From NCBI GenBank assembly GCA_947498705.1, contig CANMLW010000001.1, positions 682,001 through 746,000 on the forward strand: a DNA stretch of 64,000 nt, given 5' to 3'. The notes beneath the pieces are model-generated. The model had not been told where the DNA came from, made no database searches, and saw only the letters and a program-made list of their open reading frames with translations. Numbering within the stretch: the first letter of the stretch is position 1; each line of letters begins with the position of its first letter. Of the stretch, positions 16,266-24,796 are shown piece by piece. The DNA comes from an uncultured Aquimarina sp. Lineage in GTDB: Bacteria; Bacteroidota; Bacteroidia; Flavobacteriales; Flavobacteriaceae. A program made the translations under genes and the position numbers.

Positions 16266-17881
16266 TTCCCTAGTTTGTAGTTAAGTGAAATATACCAACT
16301 CACCCTTATATGAGACTGTATGTCATCTTGTAGCGCAACATCATCTGCGGTAGCTCCTACCGATAATTGATCCAATTCATTTTGAAATGCCAACAAGGGA
16401 CCAGCTGTTACAGAAAACCTATTTCTAATAGAAAACCCTGCTCCTATTGGAAACAATGGTGTTTTTAAACCCTGAGAAACTCCTACTTGTACTAAAGGAT
16501 ACAAAATATCTCCTCTTTTGGGTTTAAACATAAAATTTAAATAGGCCGCTGGTCTAAAATACACAGGGTCTCCCTGAGTTTCTGCTACCAATCCTTCTTC
16601 TGATATACCATAATTTTTATATTCAAACGGAGTATAAAACAATCCAGCAGAAACAAACAAAGCTAATCTTCCTTGGCTTTTAGAAACCTTAAAAATGACC
16701 TTGTTTTTGCTATCTTCATCTGGCTCGTCATCCTTTATATTTATTCCCTCAATATCATATTGTCGTGCTTTTTCAAAGCTCCAGTTAAATGTATTCTCCG
16801 TAATTAGTTTATATCCTTTAGGATATTTTGGGTTCGAAAATTGGGATGTAAAATCAGTTAGTTTTTTGTTTAGGGATGTTAATTTTTCGATAGCAAGTGC
16901 ATATTCTTTTAGTTTTTCAGAAACTATTGCATCTATCAAAACTATCTTACTTTGTGTTAGGTTCTTAAACACCCCATTTTTAACGTCTAAATCATTTGGA
17001 TCTAATAGACTGTTAATTACTATAAAATCATCAGTAAGCAATTTTTTAAGAGATTTTAATTTTGACTCAGCCTGCTCCTGATTTTCTAACAATTTGGTGG
17101 CTACCTTTACAGAAAGAGTAAGCTTAGAGGAAAATTCATCCAAATTGTTTATATCTGAAGTAGCTAAAATTTCATTCGATTTTTTTATCCAAGTATTTAC
17201 ACTTAATGTTTCAGATTTAGAATTAAAACGCATTGACACTCCTTTAAAAAGGTGTTTTTCTATATTCTCAATACCATTAACCACGTTAATAATTCTGTCA
17301 AGAGAATTTAAAAACAACGGTTCAACTTCACCTTGTACATTTAGCATTTTGGTCTTATCCAATGATGTTTTAAACATCGTTATCCAATCAAACATAAAAG
17401 CAGATTCAGAATATATACTATTAACTTTTTGATTAATTTTTTCTAAACCATTCTTTCTCTTTTTTATAGTAGAAGTATAAACAGCAGGTGTGCTAGCTGC
17501 AACCGATGAAGCAATAGAAGGTATATCTGATGGCAAATTATTTATGAAATCAGTAATTGCCGTATAATTAGTATCTTCTATTTCACTCGATGTAAACGAG
17601 ATTTTAGCTCGTAAAGGATTATAAAAACCAAGAAATATTTTGAAGGTATTTTCTTGACTATTACTTACCTGAAAATTTTTAACAGCACCTTTTTCTATCT
17701 TGTTAGGTGTTGTATCACTACTAGAAGGTTTTTCTGTAGTATAATAAAAATTTGTTCCGTCATAGGATAGATATAATTCTGATTCGATACCTATTCCGTG
17801 CAATTGATCAAAAGTCGAATTCTCTTGGGTATATCCCAAAGAAATGATTGTCAAGCTAATAAATAGGATTATTGTTTTCAT
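16262..17881 (-). CDS. exported protein, long helical domain plus beta-barrel-like C-terminus
   Basis: 539 residues with a signal peptide (MKTIILFISLTIISLGYTQ). Residues about 130-370 are helix-rich with many Leu/Lys/Glu heptads, suggesting coiled coils. The last 170 residues (from about GRLALFVSAGLFYTPF to the terminal RVSWYISLNYKLGK) look like amphipathic strands of an outer-membrane beta-barrel ending in a hydrophobic residue pattern. I do not recognise a named family. It is first in a two-gene operon with the astacin-like lipoprotein, overlapping it by four bases, so a functional partnership at the outer membrane is likely. Confidence 0.6.
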   Translation of the reverse strand: MKTIILFISLTIISLGYTQENSTFDQLHGIGIESELYLSYDGTNFYYTTEKPSSSDTTPNKIEKGAVKNFQVSNSQENTFKIFLGFYNPLRAKISFTSSEIEDTNYTAITDFINNLPSDIPSIASSVAASTPAVYTSTIKKRKNGLEKINQKVNSIYSESAFMFDWITMFKTSLDKTKMLNVQGEVEPLFLNSLDRIINVVNGIENIEKHLFKGVSMRFNSKSETLSVNTWIKKSNEILATSDINNLDEFSSKLTLSVKVATKLLENQEQAESKLKSLKKLLTDDFIVINSLLDPNDLDVKNGVFKNLTQSKIVLIDAIVSEKLKEYALAIEKLTSLNKKLTDFTSQFSNPKYPKGYKLITENTFNWSFEKARQYDIEGINIKDDEPDEDSKNKVIFKVSKSQGRLALFVSAGLFYTPFEYKNYGISEEGLVAETQGDPVYFRPAAYLNFMFKPKRGDILYPLVQVGVSQGLKTPLFPIGAGFSIRNRFSVTAGPLLAFQNELDQLSVGATADDVALQDDIQSHIRVSWYISLNYKLGK

Positions 17882-18122
17882 AACGTTTGATTTAAGTATA
17901 TTAATAGATGTCTTGATGTTTTAGAAAATGAGATTACATCTTCTAATTTTGCACTATACAAAGTTGCTGAAGAACAGCTATATAAGTCAAAAGGAAAACA
18001 ATGGAGATTTAAAAAAGGGGTTTTCCTGTATTTGGACAGAAAAACATGGTATTTATGATAAACTTATTCTCAATACAAAAAGGATTCCTACTTTAGAATT
18101 GTTAAATTTTAAATCAACTATT

Positions 18123-18707
18123 ATGAGCAACTTTAAAACAATTCCTGGTAAGGGTATCGCTAATGACCCAAAAAATCCTAATGATACTACCCCTATAAGT
18201 TTCAAGATTCCTGATGATACAGCAGTTTCTGGTAAAGGAATGCCGATCACTATGGCACTGTGTAGAAAAATTGTTACCGATTATTACTTACTTCAAAAAA
18301 AAGTATTTGATACTTTTACTGCTATAAGGCAAAGAAATAGTGATGTAACCATAAGCAACGATATACTTGAAAATCCAAATGATGAGGTGGTTTCTGGAAT
18401 ATATGGTAGAGATACTCTTATGCATATTCTTGAACAAGAGGGATGTGAAGGCATACGATATGTAAATTGTATTTATGGAGGTGAAAAATCTATTGTATTG
18501 TTTGGAGTCGATAAAAATGGAGAACCTATAGGTGGTACAGGCAGTTTTCTAACAGATACTCCAAATCCAAATATTGTAATTTATGAAGTAAAAGGAGGTA
18601 GTAAAAAAATGGCACAAATAAGAGATTTAATTCCACCAAATGAAGGAATTAGAGATCAAAATGATTCTGAATTAAAAAACAATATATTTAATGAACTCTT
18701 AAAATAG
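18123..18707 (+). CDS. small cytosolic protein of a signalling module, unknown function
   Basis: 194 residues from the ATG at 18123 (MSNFKTIPG). The longer frame from 17928 lacks a sensible N-terminus. No signal peptide or membrane helix is seen. The central part has the pattern LEQEGCEGIRYVNCIYGGEKSIVLFGVDKNGEPIGG, split here over about residues 102-140, which resembles a family of small Bacteroidota proteins with an E-G-C-x-G-I-R motif followed by a V-G-V-D-x-x-G turn. I know this family only as uncharacterised. It lies 7 bases upstream of the membrane protein and 630 bases before a histidine kinase. A role as modulator or output of that pathway is inference. Confidence 0.7.
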   Translation: MSNFKTIPGKGIANDPKNPNDTTPISFKIPDDTAVSGKGMPITMALCRKIVTDYYLLQKKVFDTFTAIRQRNSDVTISNDILENPNDEVVSGIYGRDTLMHILEQEGCEGIRYVNCIYGGEKSIVLFGVDKNGEPIGGTGSFLTDTPNPNIVIYEVKGGSKKMAQIRDLIPPNEGIRDQNDSELKNNIFNELLK

Positions 18708-18714
18708 CCCATGA

Positions 18715-19374
18715 ATGTTTAGCACATCTGATATTATATATTATTTACTTTTTATTACAGCAATGACTTTAAGTTTTATTGCTTCTAAAGCAAATATAAA
18801 AGGACTTATTTATCTAAGAGTTTTATTTATTGTAGGGTTATGTACAGAATTAATCGTAGATATAACAGATTTTTATGAAGTACCGTTACATAACATACTT
18901 TATTATATCTATATCCCTTTTGAGTATATCATTTTATCTACATTTTTAAAGAAATATGTAAAAACTAAGAGATTACATCTCATTATGACCTATGCTGTAT
19001 TTATCTATACTTTCCTGGTTATATACTTTACATTTTTCTATTATGAAATTGAAAATGATTATCCAGGAATAATCTATAATATTGGATGTGTTTTTTTAAT
19101 TATTTGGACCTCTGTATTATTATTCAATTTAGAATTTAAAGAAGATATGAAGTTATTCCAAATACCTTTCTTTTGGATTTGTACTGCTATGATCATTTTT
19201 TATTCTGGAGTTTTCCTATATAATGGATTTTACAACTATCTTTTAGAAGAAAAAACAGAACTTGCCTCTAAACTAAGGCTGTTAGTTAACCTTAATTTAA
19301 ATTACCTATTTTACATCCTAATGAGTTACGCTTTTATATGTTCAATACGCCAGAAGAAATATTTTATTCGGTAA
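18715..19374 (+). CDS. multi-pass membrane protein, probable sensor partner of the kinase
   Basis: 219 residues with about six to seven membrane helices (near 5-22, 30-45, 60-78, 92-112, 118-137, 150-172, 188-210) and short charged loops. No enzyme motif is present. The C-terminal RQKKYFIR tail faces the cytosol. Its last 37 bases overlap the start of the histidine kinase gene in another frame, so translation is coupled. That kinase lacks a sensing domain, so this protein may provide it. I do not recognise a named family. Confidence 0.7.
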   Translation: MFSTSDIIYYLLFITAMTLSFIASKANIKGLIYLRVLFIVGLCTELIVDITDFYEVPLHNILYYIYIPFEYIILSTFLKKYVKTKRLHLIMTYAVFIYTFLVIYFTFFYYEIENDYPGIIYNIGCVFLIIWTSVLLFNLEFKEDMKLFQIPFFWICTAMIIFYSGVFLYNGFYNYLLEEKTELASKLRLLVNLNLNYLFYILMSYAFICSIRQKKYFIR

Positions 19375-20120
19375 TTGCCGGGGTCATTTTAATGATCTTC
19401 TTAGCAACAATTTTTATTCTTTCCGTAATACGGTACCAGACGAAAATGCAAAAACATAAAGAAGAAAAAAAGGAATTGCAGGCAAATTTTTCAAAAACAC
19501 TCTTACAATCTAAACTTGAAATAAAGGAGCAGACACTTCAGCAATTAGCACATGAAATACATGACAATCTCGGTCAGGTAGCAAGTTTAATCAAAATACA
19601 CTTAAATACGCTTAGACTTGATGATCAGCCAAAAGCCGAGCAAAAAATAGAAGAAACAAAAGATTTGATTAAACAACTAATAGCAGATCTTAAGGAATTG
19701 TCTGTAAGTCTTAATGGAGAAAGAATTATACAACTTGGTATCGCTAATGGAATTGAAACGGAAGTAAACAAGTTGCGTAAAATTGGTGCTTTTACCATCA
19801 ATTTTATTCAGCAAGGAAGTGTTAAGAAAATTGATCCCAACACTACGGTTATTCTTTATCGTATGGTACAGGAAATATTAAATAACATTGTAAAACATAG
19901 TAAAGCCAAAGAGGTAGATATCACGATGACTTTTACAAAAAAAATACTTACTTTAGTAATTAGTGATAATGGTATCGGGTTTGATGTACATAATAAAATA
20001 AATAATGGAGGTTCTGGTTTGATCAATCTAAAAAACAGAGCAAAGTTAATTAGAGCAACATTTGATATAGATACCCAATTACAAAAGGGAACTAAGATTA
20101 GTATTAAAATACCAATATAA
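19338..20120 (+). CDS. NarX-type sensor histidine kinase without sensor domain
   Basis: 260 residues. One membrane helix (about 9-31) is followed by a coiled coil and the HisKA_3 dimerisation helix LAHEIHDNLGQVASLIKIHL, with His75 as likely phosphoacceptor. The HATPase part has the N-box VQEILNNIVKHSKA, the G1 box ISDNGIGFDV and the G2 region GSGLINLKNRAKLI. No extracytoplasmic, PAS or GAF domain exists. Its start overlaps the upstream membrane protein gene by 37 bases, and the LuxR-type regulator follows 4 bases after its stop, so all three are one operon. Confidence 0.9.
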   Translation: MFNTPEEIFYSVIAGVILMIFLATIFILSVIRYQTKMQKHKEEKKELQANFSKTLLQSKLEIKEQTLQQLAHEIHDNLGQVASLIKIHLNTLRLDDQPKAEQKIEETKDLIKQLIADLKELSVSLNGERIIQLGIANGIETEVNKLRKIGAFTINFIQQGSVKKIDPNTTVILYRMVQEILNNIVKHSKAKEVDITMTFTKKILTLVISDNGIGFDVHNKINNGGSGLINLKNRAKLIRATFDIDTQLQKGTKISIKIPI

Positions 20121-20124
20121 ATGT

Positions 20125-20793
20125 ATGTCTGAAGGCGATTCTACTAAGCTGGCACTTATAGATGATCATAAACTGTTTAGAAAAGGACTTATTAGTCTCA
20201 TCGAGGTGTTAAATGATGATTATTCTATTATTTTTGAAGCAAACAATGGTATTGAATTACAAGAAAAAATAGATCCAAAAAACCTTCCTGATATTATCTT
20301 AATGGATGTGAATATGCCAGAAATGGATGGTTTTGAAAGTGTCATTTGGCTTCATAAAAATTTTCCAGAAGTTAATGTGCTTATCGTAAGTATGATTGGA
20401 AAAGAAGAAACCATTGTACGCATGCTAAAACTTGGTGTAAAAGGATACCTAAGTAAAGATGTCGAGCCTAAAGAACTTGAAGAAGCCTTAAAGTCTATTA
20501 TGAATAAAGGGTTTTATTATACCGATTTTATTACGGGTAAATTGGTGCATTCTTTTCAAAGTGGAGTTTCTGAATTCGAAGGTGCTTTAAAATATCATGA
20601 ACTAAAAGAACGAGAAAGAGAGTTTATACAATATGCTTGTAGTGAACTTACTTATAGCGAAATAGCTGATAAAATGTTTGTAAGTCCCAAAACTATTGAT
20701 GGGTATAGAAATGCTCTTTTCGAAAAATTAAACGTTAAAAATCGTGTCGGTCTTGCACTTTATGCTGTAAAGCAAAGTTGGGTTAAGTTATAA
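20125..20793 (+). CDS. NarL/LuxR-family response regulator
   Basis: 222 residues: receiver domain with IDDH near the N-terminus, phosphoacceptor Asp61 (IILMDVNMPEMDG) and Lys in GVKGYLSKDVEP, then a C-terminal LuxR helix-turn-helix LKEREREFIQYACSEL with TYSEIADKMFVSPKTIDGYR. It is the cognate partner of the kinase 4 bases upstream. Its last 6 bases overlap the end of the convergent acetyltransferase gene, so any terminator must lie within that gene. Targets are unknown; the divergent astacin operon at 15.3-17.9 kb is a candidate. Confidence 0.93.
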   Translation: MSEGDSTKLALIDDHKLFRKGLISLIEVLNDDYSIIFEANNGIELQEKIDPKNLPDIILMDVNMPEMDGFESVIWLHKNFPEVNVLIVSMIGKEETIVRMLKLGVKGYLSKDVEPKELEEALKSIMNKGFYYTDFITGKLVHSFQSGVSEFEGALKYHELKEREREFIQYACSELTYSEIADKMFVSPKTIDGYRNALFEKLNVKNRVGLALYAVKQSWVKL

Positions 20794-21615
20794 CCTAAGA
20801 TCAAGTTCCATCTCAAATTGATCTACTGTATTTTTTAATCCAAAACGATTTAGATACTCAATTTTTGTTGCTAGCCTTTCATCAACATTATTAATTTTAA
20901 TCGTTTTAGAAATACTTTCTATTGCAGAAAAAAGACAATCCCAATTAACAGGAACATCTATTAAAACATCCAATTGTGGAACATACCCACTATCTGCATC
21001 TATCACAAAATACCCAATGGTTACCTTATCTCTTATAACAATGTAATAATCATAATCTCCATATTTTACAGTTTCGATATGATTATCCCAGGAATAATGA
21101 TCTTGACTAAGTTTATCCCAATCAAAATAAGAATTAGTTACCTTCTTAAGCTCATAATTATTGATAGAATCTTTTATACATAAGGTTCCGCTATAACATT
21201 TATAATTTTTAATAATTTTGAACCCCACCTGTTTATAGGCTTTAATTGCAACTATATTAGCCTTAATAACTTCTAACATACAAAGACTTACTCCATCCTC
21301 TTTTAATTTTGGAATAGCATATTCGTATAAAGATGCTACAATGCGCTTACCTCTATATCTCGGAATAACTCCTGTACCTGTGTTAAAAGCGATCATTTGC
21401 CCATTACGATCACCAATGGCATTGATTATAAAACCCACTAACTTGTTTTGATCAAACATACCATACGAATAACCTAATTGTACATTGGCAATTTTCCAAC
21501 GCTTTTTATAGTATTCATGATCTGTTGGCATTTTGACATAGTAATTCTCAAATGCTTCTAAAAAGCATTCTATAAGTACTTTAAAATCTATATTCTCTAA
21601 ACTTTTAACGATCAT
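20788..21615 (-). CDS. GNAT-family N-acetyltransferase
   Basis: 275 residues. The N-terminal GNAT domain (1-150) carries the acetyl-CoA loop RYRGKRIVASLYEYAI (RxxGxR/GxA type) and the IKANIVAIKAYKQVGFKI beta5-alpha4 segment with N-x-x-A-x-x-x-Y, typical of the RimI-like superfamily. The C-terminal 120 residues are not clearly homologous to a second GNAT unit but include strands such as DYDYYIVIRDKVTIGYFVI that could form a degenerate one. The gene stands alone, converging on the LuxR-type regulator with a 6-base overlap. Substrate unknown. Confidence 0.8.
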   Translation of the reverse strand: MIVKSLENIDFKVLIECFLEAFENYYVKMPTDHEYYKKRWKIANVQLGYSYGMFDQNKLVGFIINAIGDRNGQMIAFNTGTGVIPRYRGKRIVASLYEYAIPKLKEDGVSLCMLEVIKANIVAIKAYKQVGFKIIKNYKCYSGTLCIKDSINNYELKKVTNSYFDWDKLSQDHYSWDNHIETVKYGDYDYYIVIRDKVTIGYFVIDADSGYVPQLDVLIDVPVNWDCLFSAIESISKTIKINNVDERLATKIEYLNRFGLKNTVDQFEMELDLRL

Positions 21616-21812
21616 ACTTTAAAAATTCTATTCTATATTTAGAACATTATATTATTGCTTACAAAAAACTCTATCAATACCTTTCTTATGATCTATATAT
21701 TCGTGATCATCAAAACTACATAGATATATTAACACTACATATTTAATAAAAAGCTTAGAAAGTGTCTTATTAAGTTTTGTTAAATAACTTGTTCTTATCA
21801 TAGTGCAACAAG

Positions 21813-22517
21813 TTAATTTATGGCTTTTTCTATCGCTTTGTTAACATGAATTTGTCCTGTATCAAATACTGGTAGTTTTATATCTGACTCTGAAAGTATC
21901 ATCGGTAATTCTGTACAACCTAAAATTACCCCTTCAATACCTTCTATACATTCAATAATATGAATAAGAGTTTCTTTAGATTTATTGTAAAATACACCTT
22001 TTAACAGTTCATCATAGATTATACGATGTATTATTTGCCTCTCTTCTTCTTTAGGAATAACAACCTCTAATTTATATTTCTGAGTTAAAATATTTGTATA
22101 AAACTCTTTTTCCATTGTAAACCTGGTTCCTAAAAGTAATATTTTTTGTAATTTATTTTTTTGAATAGCTTCCCCCGTAGCATCTGCAATATGTATAAAA
22201 GGAATGACTGTATTTTCTGTAATAAAATCACTTACAAGATGTATCAAGTTTGTACACAATACAATCATATCTGCCCCTGCTTTTTCTAGTTGTAATGCAC
22301 ATCTCATAACTATGTTTCCGATAGCTTTCCAATCATTATCGAATGTCAATTTCTCTATTTCTGCAAAATTCACAGATACCATTATAATTTTTGCAGAATG
22401 TGAACCTCCTAAAACTTCACCTATTTTTTTATTTAAACGTTCGTAATACAACTTTGAAGACTCCCAACCCATACCTCCTATAAGACCTATCGTTTTTACC
22501 TGAGCTTTACTTTTCAT
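21813..22517 (-). CDS. aspartate/glutamate racemase family protein
   Basis: 234 residues from ATG 22517 (MKSKAQVKTIG). It matches the Asp/Glu/hydantoin racemase family: N-terminal KTIGLIGGMGWESSKLYYERLN, first catalytic cysteine in VLCTNLIHL and second in LGCTELPMIL, the paired Cys bases that remove and add the alpha-proton. YgeA-like amino-acid racemases share the GGMGWESS-type start. It should interconvert L- and D-forms of an amino acid without a cofactor. It is divergent from the LysR regulator at 22660, which likely controls it. Confidence 0.85.
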   Translation of the reverse strand: MKSKAQVKTIGLIGGMGWESSKLYYERLNKKIGEVLGGSHSAKIIMVSVNFAEIEKLTFDNDWKAIGNIVMRCALQLEKAGADMIVLCTNLIHLVSDFITENTVIPFIHIADATGEAIQKNKLQKILLLGTRFTMEKEFYTNILTQKYKLEVVIPKEEERQIIHRIIYDELLKGVFYNKSKETLIHIIECIEGIEGVILGCTELPMILSESDIKLPVFDTGQIHVNKAIEKAIN

Positions 22518-22646
22518 AACCAACTTAATTTCAAAATATTAAACAGTTAAAATTATATTTAAATGCTAAAAAAATTGATGCAATTACTTGAAAGGTTTTT
22601 GAAGATCATTGATTTTTTTTCAACTGCAACTAGGTATATAGAATTG

Positions 22647-22654
22647 TATATTTG
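22647..22654 (+). promoter_or_regulatory. candidate -7 element of the lysR gene
   Basis: TATATTTG (TAnnTTTG) ends only five bases before the ATG at 22660, so the transcript would be almost leaderless. Confidence 0.45.
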
Positions 22655-22659
22655 TTATT

Positions 22660-23565
22660 ATGGAACTTAAATATTTTAGATTAATCAAAACCATAACAGA
22701 AGAAGGAAATATGGCTAATTCTTCTAATCGTTTGTTTTTAACCCAATCTGCTTTAAGCCATCAACTACGAGATCTCGAAGAACGTCTGGGGTTCAAGGTT
22801 TTTCATAGAACAAGAAACAAATGGGAACTTACCCAGGAAGGAACAGAACTATATAAATTGGCTAATAAATTATTTCAATCAATAGAAGAGGGGTTTAATA
22901 CAATTGAACACATAAAAGATGGAGCTAAAGGAACTATAAAACTTAGTGCAGAATGTCAATCATTTTTTCAATCAATACCTGGGTTCATTCAAAAAATGGG
23001 AGTCTTATATCCAGAAATTAGTATAGATTTAAACCTTGGCGTAACACACCAAACTATTTCTCAAGTACTATCAAATCAAATAGATATTGCCATTGTTACT
23101 ACTTTACCAGCCTCAGAAGAATTAGAATCTATAGAAATTTATGCCGATGAAATTTACGCAGTCATGCATAAGGAGTATCCTATGAGCAAAAAAGATTTTC
23201 TTGAACCAAATCATTTTAGTGAGATACACCTATTAATTAATTCATTTCCTCTTGAAGGTGTTTCTGTGTATGAGCATTTTTTAAAACCATATAAAATAAA
23301 CCCTATAAAGATATCTGCAATTCCTTTTACAGAAATATCTCTATCCATGATAGAGGCAAATATGGGAGTTATGTGTGTTCCCAAGTGGCAATTAAAGAAA
23401 TTTAGGTTATCCAACAATATTGTTTTTAAACGTATTGGAAAAAATGGTCTAAAACGAAAACACTATCTGGTTGTTAAAAAAGAACATCGAAATAAAAAAT
23501 ACATTCATAATTTTATTTCGAGTTTTAAAGAGGATTATTTTAGTAAACAATCCTCTTTACCATAA
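22660..23565 (+). CDS. LysR-family transcriptional regulator
   Basis: 301 residues. The N-terminal winged helix-turn-helix is MELKYFRLIKTITEEGNMANSSNRL with LTQSALSHQLRDLEERLGFKVFHRT, the standard LysR signature. Residues 90-295 form the effector-binding domain with two Rossmann-like lobes. It is divergent from an Asp/Glu racemase gene with a 142-base spacer, the usual arrangement for a LysR regulator and its target, so a D- or L-amino acid may be the co-inducer. A 10-bp hairpin (23527-23558) lies inside the last codons. Confidence 0.9.
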   Translation: MELKYFRLIKTITEEGNMANSSNRLFLTQSALSHQLRDLEERLGFKVFHRTRNKWELTQEGTELYKLANKLFQSIEEGFNTIEHIKDGAKGTIKLSAECQSFFQSIPGFIQKMGVLYPEISIDLNLGVTHQTISQVLSNQIDIAIVTTLPASEELESIEIYADEIYAVMHKEYPMSKKDFLEPNHFSEIHLLINSFPLEGVSVYEHFLKPYKINPIKISAIPFTEISLSMIEANMGVMCVPKWQLKKFRLSNNIVFKRIGKNGLKRKHYLVVKKEHRNKKYIHNFISSFKEDYFSKQSSLP

Positions 23566-23689
23566 ACCAGTTCAATTTAAGAATAAAAATTTCGTCTCAA
23601 ATCACATTCTTTTTCTACTATATTTTATTCATCAATCTAGCGAAAAATTGTTGTTATTACTTTTAAGAAATTCTCATCTATAAATCGTA

Positions 23690-24220
23690 TTAAATCGCTT
23701 TTTCGAATAATCTAATTTTACCATCTAACTCTGTACTCAACTCCTCATTACTAATTTTATTTTCAGAGAAATTATCATAAAATGATGGTAATGAGAAATC
23801 GGCAATTATATTTGCTCCCATATAAGGAAAAGATGTCTTTGCTCCCTGCAATACTGTAGCTCCTCCTCTACCTCCCGGTGATGTCGCCATCAATAACATA
23901 GGTTTGTTTTTCCAAACTTTTTGATTAATTCGAGATAACCAATCATACGCATTCTTGAAAGCAGTTGCATAAGAACCATTATGTTCTGCCAATGATACCA
24001 CCAAACCATCAGCAGATGCGATCATTTCATTTAATCTATTGGCATCTTCTGGTATTCCTTTTTCTGTTTCTAAATCAATACCATATTGAGGTAAATTAAA
24101 ATCATTAAGATCGATTACGACTATTTCTGTATCCTTGATTTGATTAGCCGCATAGGTCGCTAATGTTTTATTAATAGATTTTTTACTATTACTTCCTCCT
24201 ATTGCTATTATTTTCTTCAT
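23690..24220 (-). CDS. NADPH-dependent FMN reductase
   Basis: 176 residues of flavodoxin-like fold. The N-terminal phosphate loop AIGGSNSKKSINKTL binds FMN phosphate, and the AEHNGSYATAFKNAYDWLSR segment with the following MATSPGGRGG loop is typical of the NADPH-dependent FMN reductase (azoreductase/ChrR) family. It is cytosolic and likely reduces quinones, azo compounds or flavins. It follows a MarR gene by 8 bases, and that MarR probably controls it. This is a common oxidative or electrophile stress pairing. Confidence 0.88.
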   Translation of the reverse strand: MKKIIAIGGSNSKKSINKTLATYAANQIKDTEIVVIDLNDFNLPQYGIDLETEKGIPEDANRLNEMIASADGLVVSLAEHNGSYATAFKNAYDWLSRINQKVWKNKPMLLMATSPGGRGGATVLQGAKTSFPYMGANIIADFSLPSFYDNFSENKISNEELSTELDGKIRLFEKAI

Positions 24221-24228
24221 AACTATAA

Positions 24229-24648
24229 CTATTGTCCTTTTAGTTTTTTTATTAATTGTGCTAATTTTTCTAATTCTTTTTGGTCGAGGTTATTATGCAT
24301 AGGTTTATGAAAATCTTCTACCTTCTTGTCTAATTTTAATAGTAAAGCTAACCCTTCATCTGTAATAACAATATCCATTTTCCTTCTATCTTCACTACAC
24401 AGGGTTCTTTCGACAAGTCCTTTTGCTGCTAACTTGTCTACTATTCTGGTTACATTACTAGATCTCTGTACCATAGATTCTAGTATGGTATTTACAGAAA
24501 CCGGCTTTCCCTTTGCACCTCGTAATATTCGTAAAACATTAAACTGTGGTTCATAAATATCATACTCTTTAAGTTGCTTAGACACAGAATCGGTAATCCA
24601 GTGACCGGTTCTAATAATTTCGAAAATGGCATCATAATATTTATTCAT
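24229..24648 (-). CDS. MarR-family regulator upstream of the FMN reductase
   Basis: 139 residues with the MarR winged helix: VSVNTILESMVQRSSNVTRIVDKLAAKGLVER then the wing CSEDRRKMDIVIT. A single Cys in the wing (TLCSEDRR) could be a redox switch, but this is a guess. It is first in a two-gene operon with the FMN reductase, and a palindrome overlaps its -7 element at 24662-24679, suggesting autorepression relieved by quinones or other electrophiles. Confidence 0.88.
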   Translation of the reverse strand: MNKYYDAIFEIIRTGHWITDSVSKQLKEYDIYEPQFNVLRILRGAKGKPVSVNTILESMVQRSSNVTRIVDKLAAKGLVERTLCSEDRRKMDIVITDEGLALLLKLDKKVEDFHKPMHNNLDQKELEKLAQLIKKLKGQ

Positions 24649-24661
24649 AACACATACATAA

Positions 24662-24675
24662 TTTGTATGTACAAA
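24662..24675. promoter_or_regulatory. MarR operator palindrome (TTTGTATGTACAAA)
   Basis: Six-base arms TTTGTA/TACAAA around a 2-base centre, the same geometry as the operators of the other MarR operon but with a different sequence. It overlaps the minus-strand -7 element at 24672-24679. A second overlapping inverted repeat ACATAC/GTATGT spans 24652-24670. Confidence 0.65.
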
Positions 24676-24679
24676 TATA
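24672..24679 (-). promoter_or_regulatory. -7 element of the marR-FMN reductase operon
   Basis: Reads TATATTTG on the minus strand, 24 bases before the marR ATG and overlapping the operator palindrome. Confidence 0.55.
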
Positions 24680-24772
24680 TAGATACTTGATTAATAGAAG
24701 AAAACATTACCATTATTTTAACCTTTTAATTTTTAAAACATCAGAAAAAAAGGAAAATTCCCTTCTTTTATT

Positions 24773-24780
24773 TACATTTG
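24773..24780 (+). promoter_or_regulatory. candidate -7 element of the phage-domain protein gene
   Basis: TACATTTG (TAnnTTTG) ends 16 bases before the ATG at 24797. Confidence 0.45.
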
Positions 24781-24796
24781 ATAACAATCATTTATT

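Noticed and set aside
17928-18122. N-terminal extension of the small signalling protein
   Set aside because: Low-complexity sequence without homology; the ATG at 18123 begins the conserved part.
23527-23558. 10-bp hairpin AAAGAGGATT/AATCCTCTTT
   Set aside because: Inside the lysR coding end with no T-run; likely coincidental in coding sequence.
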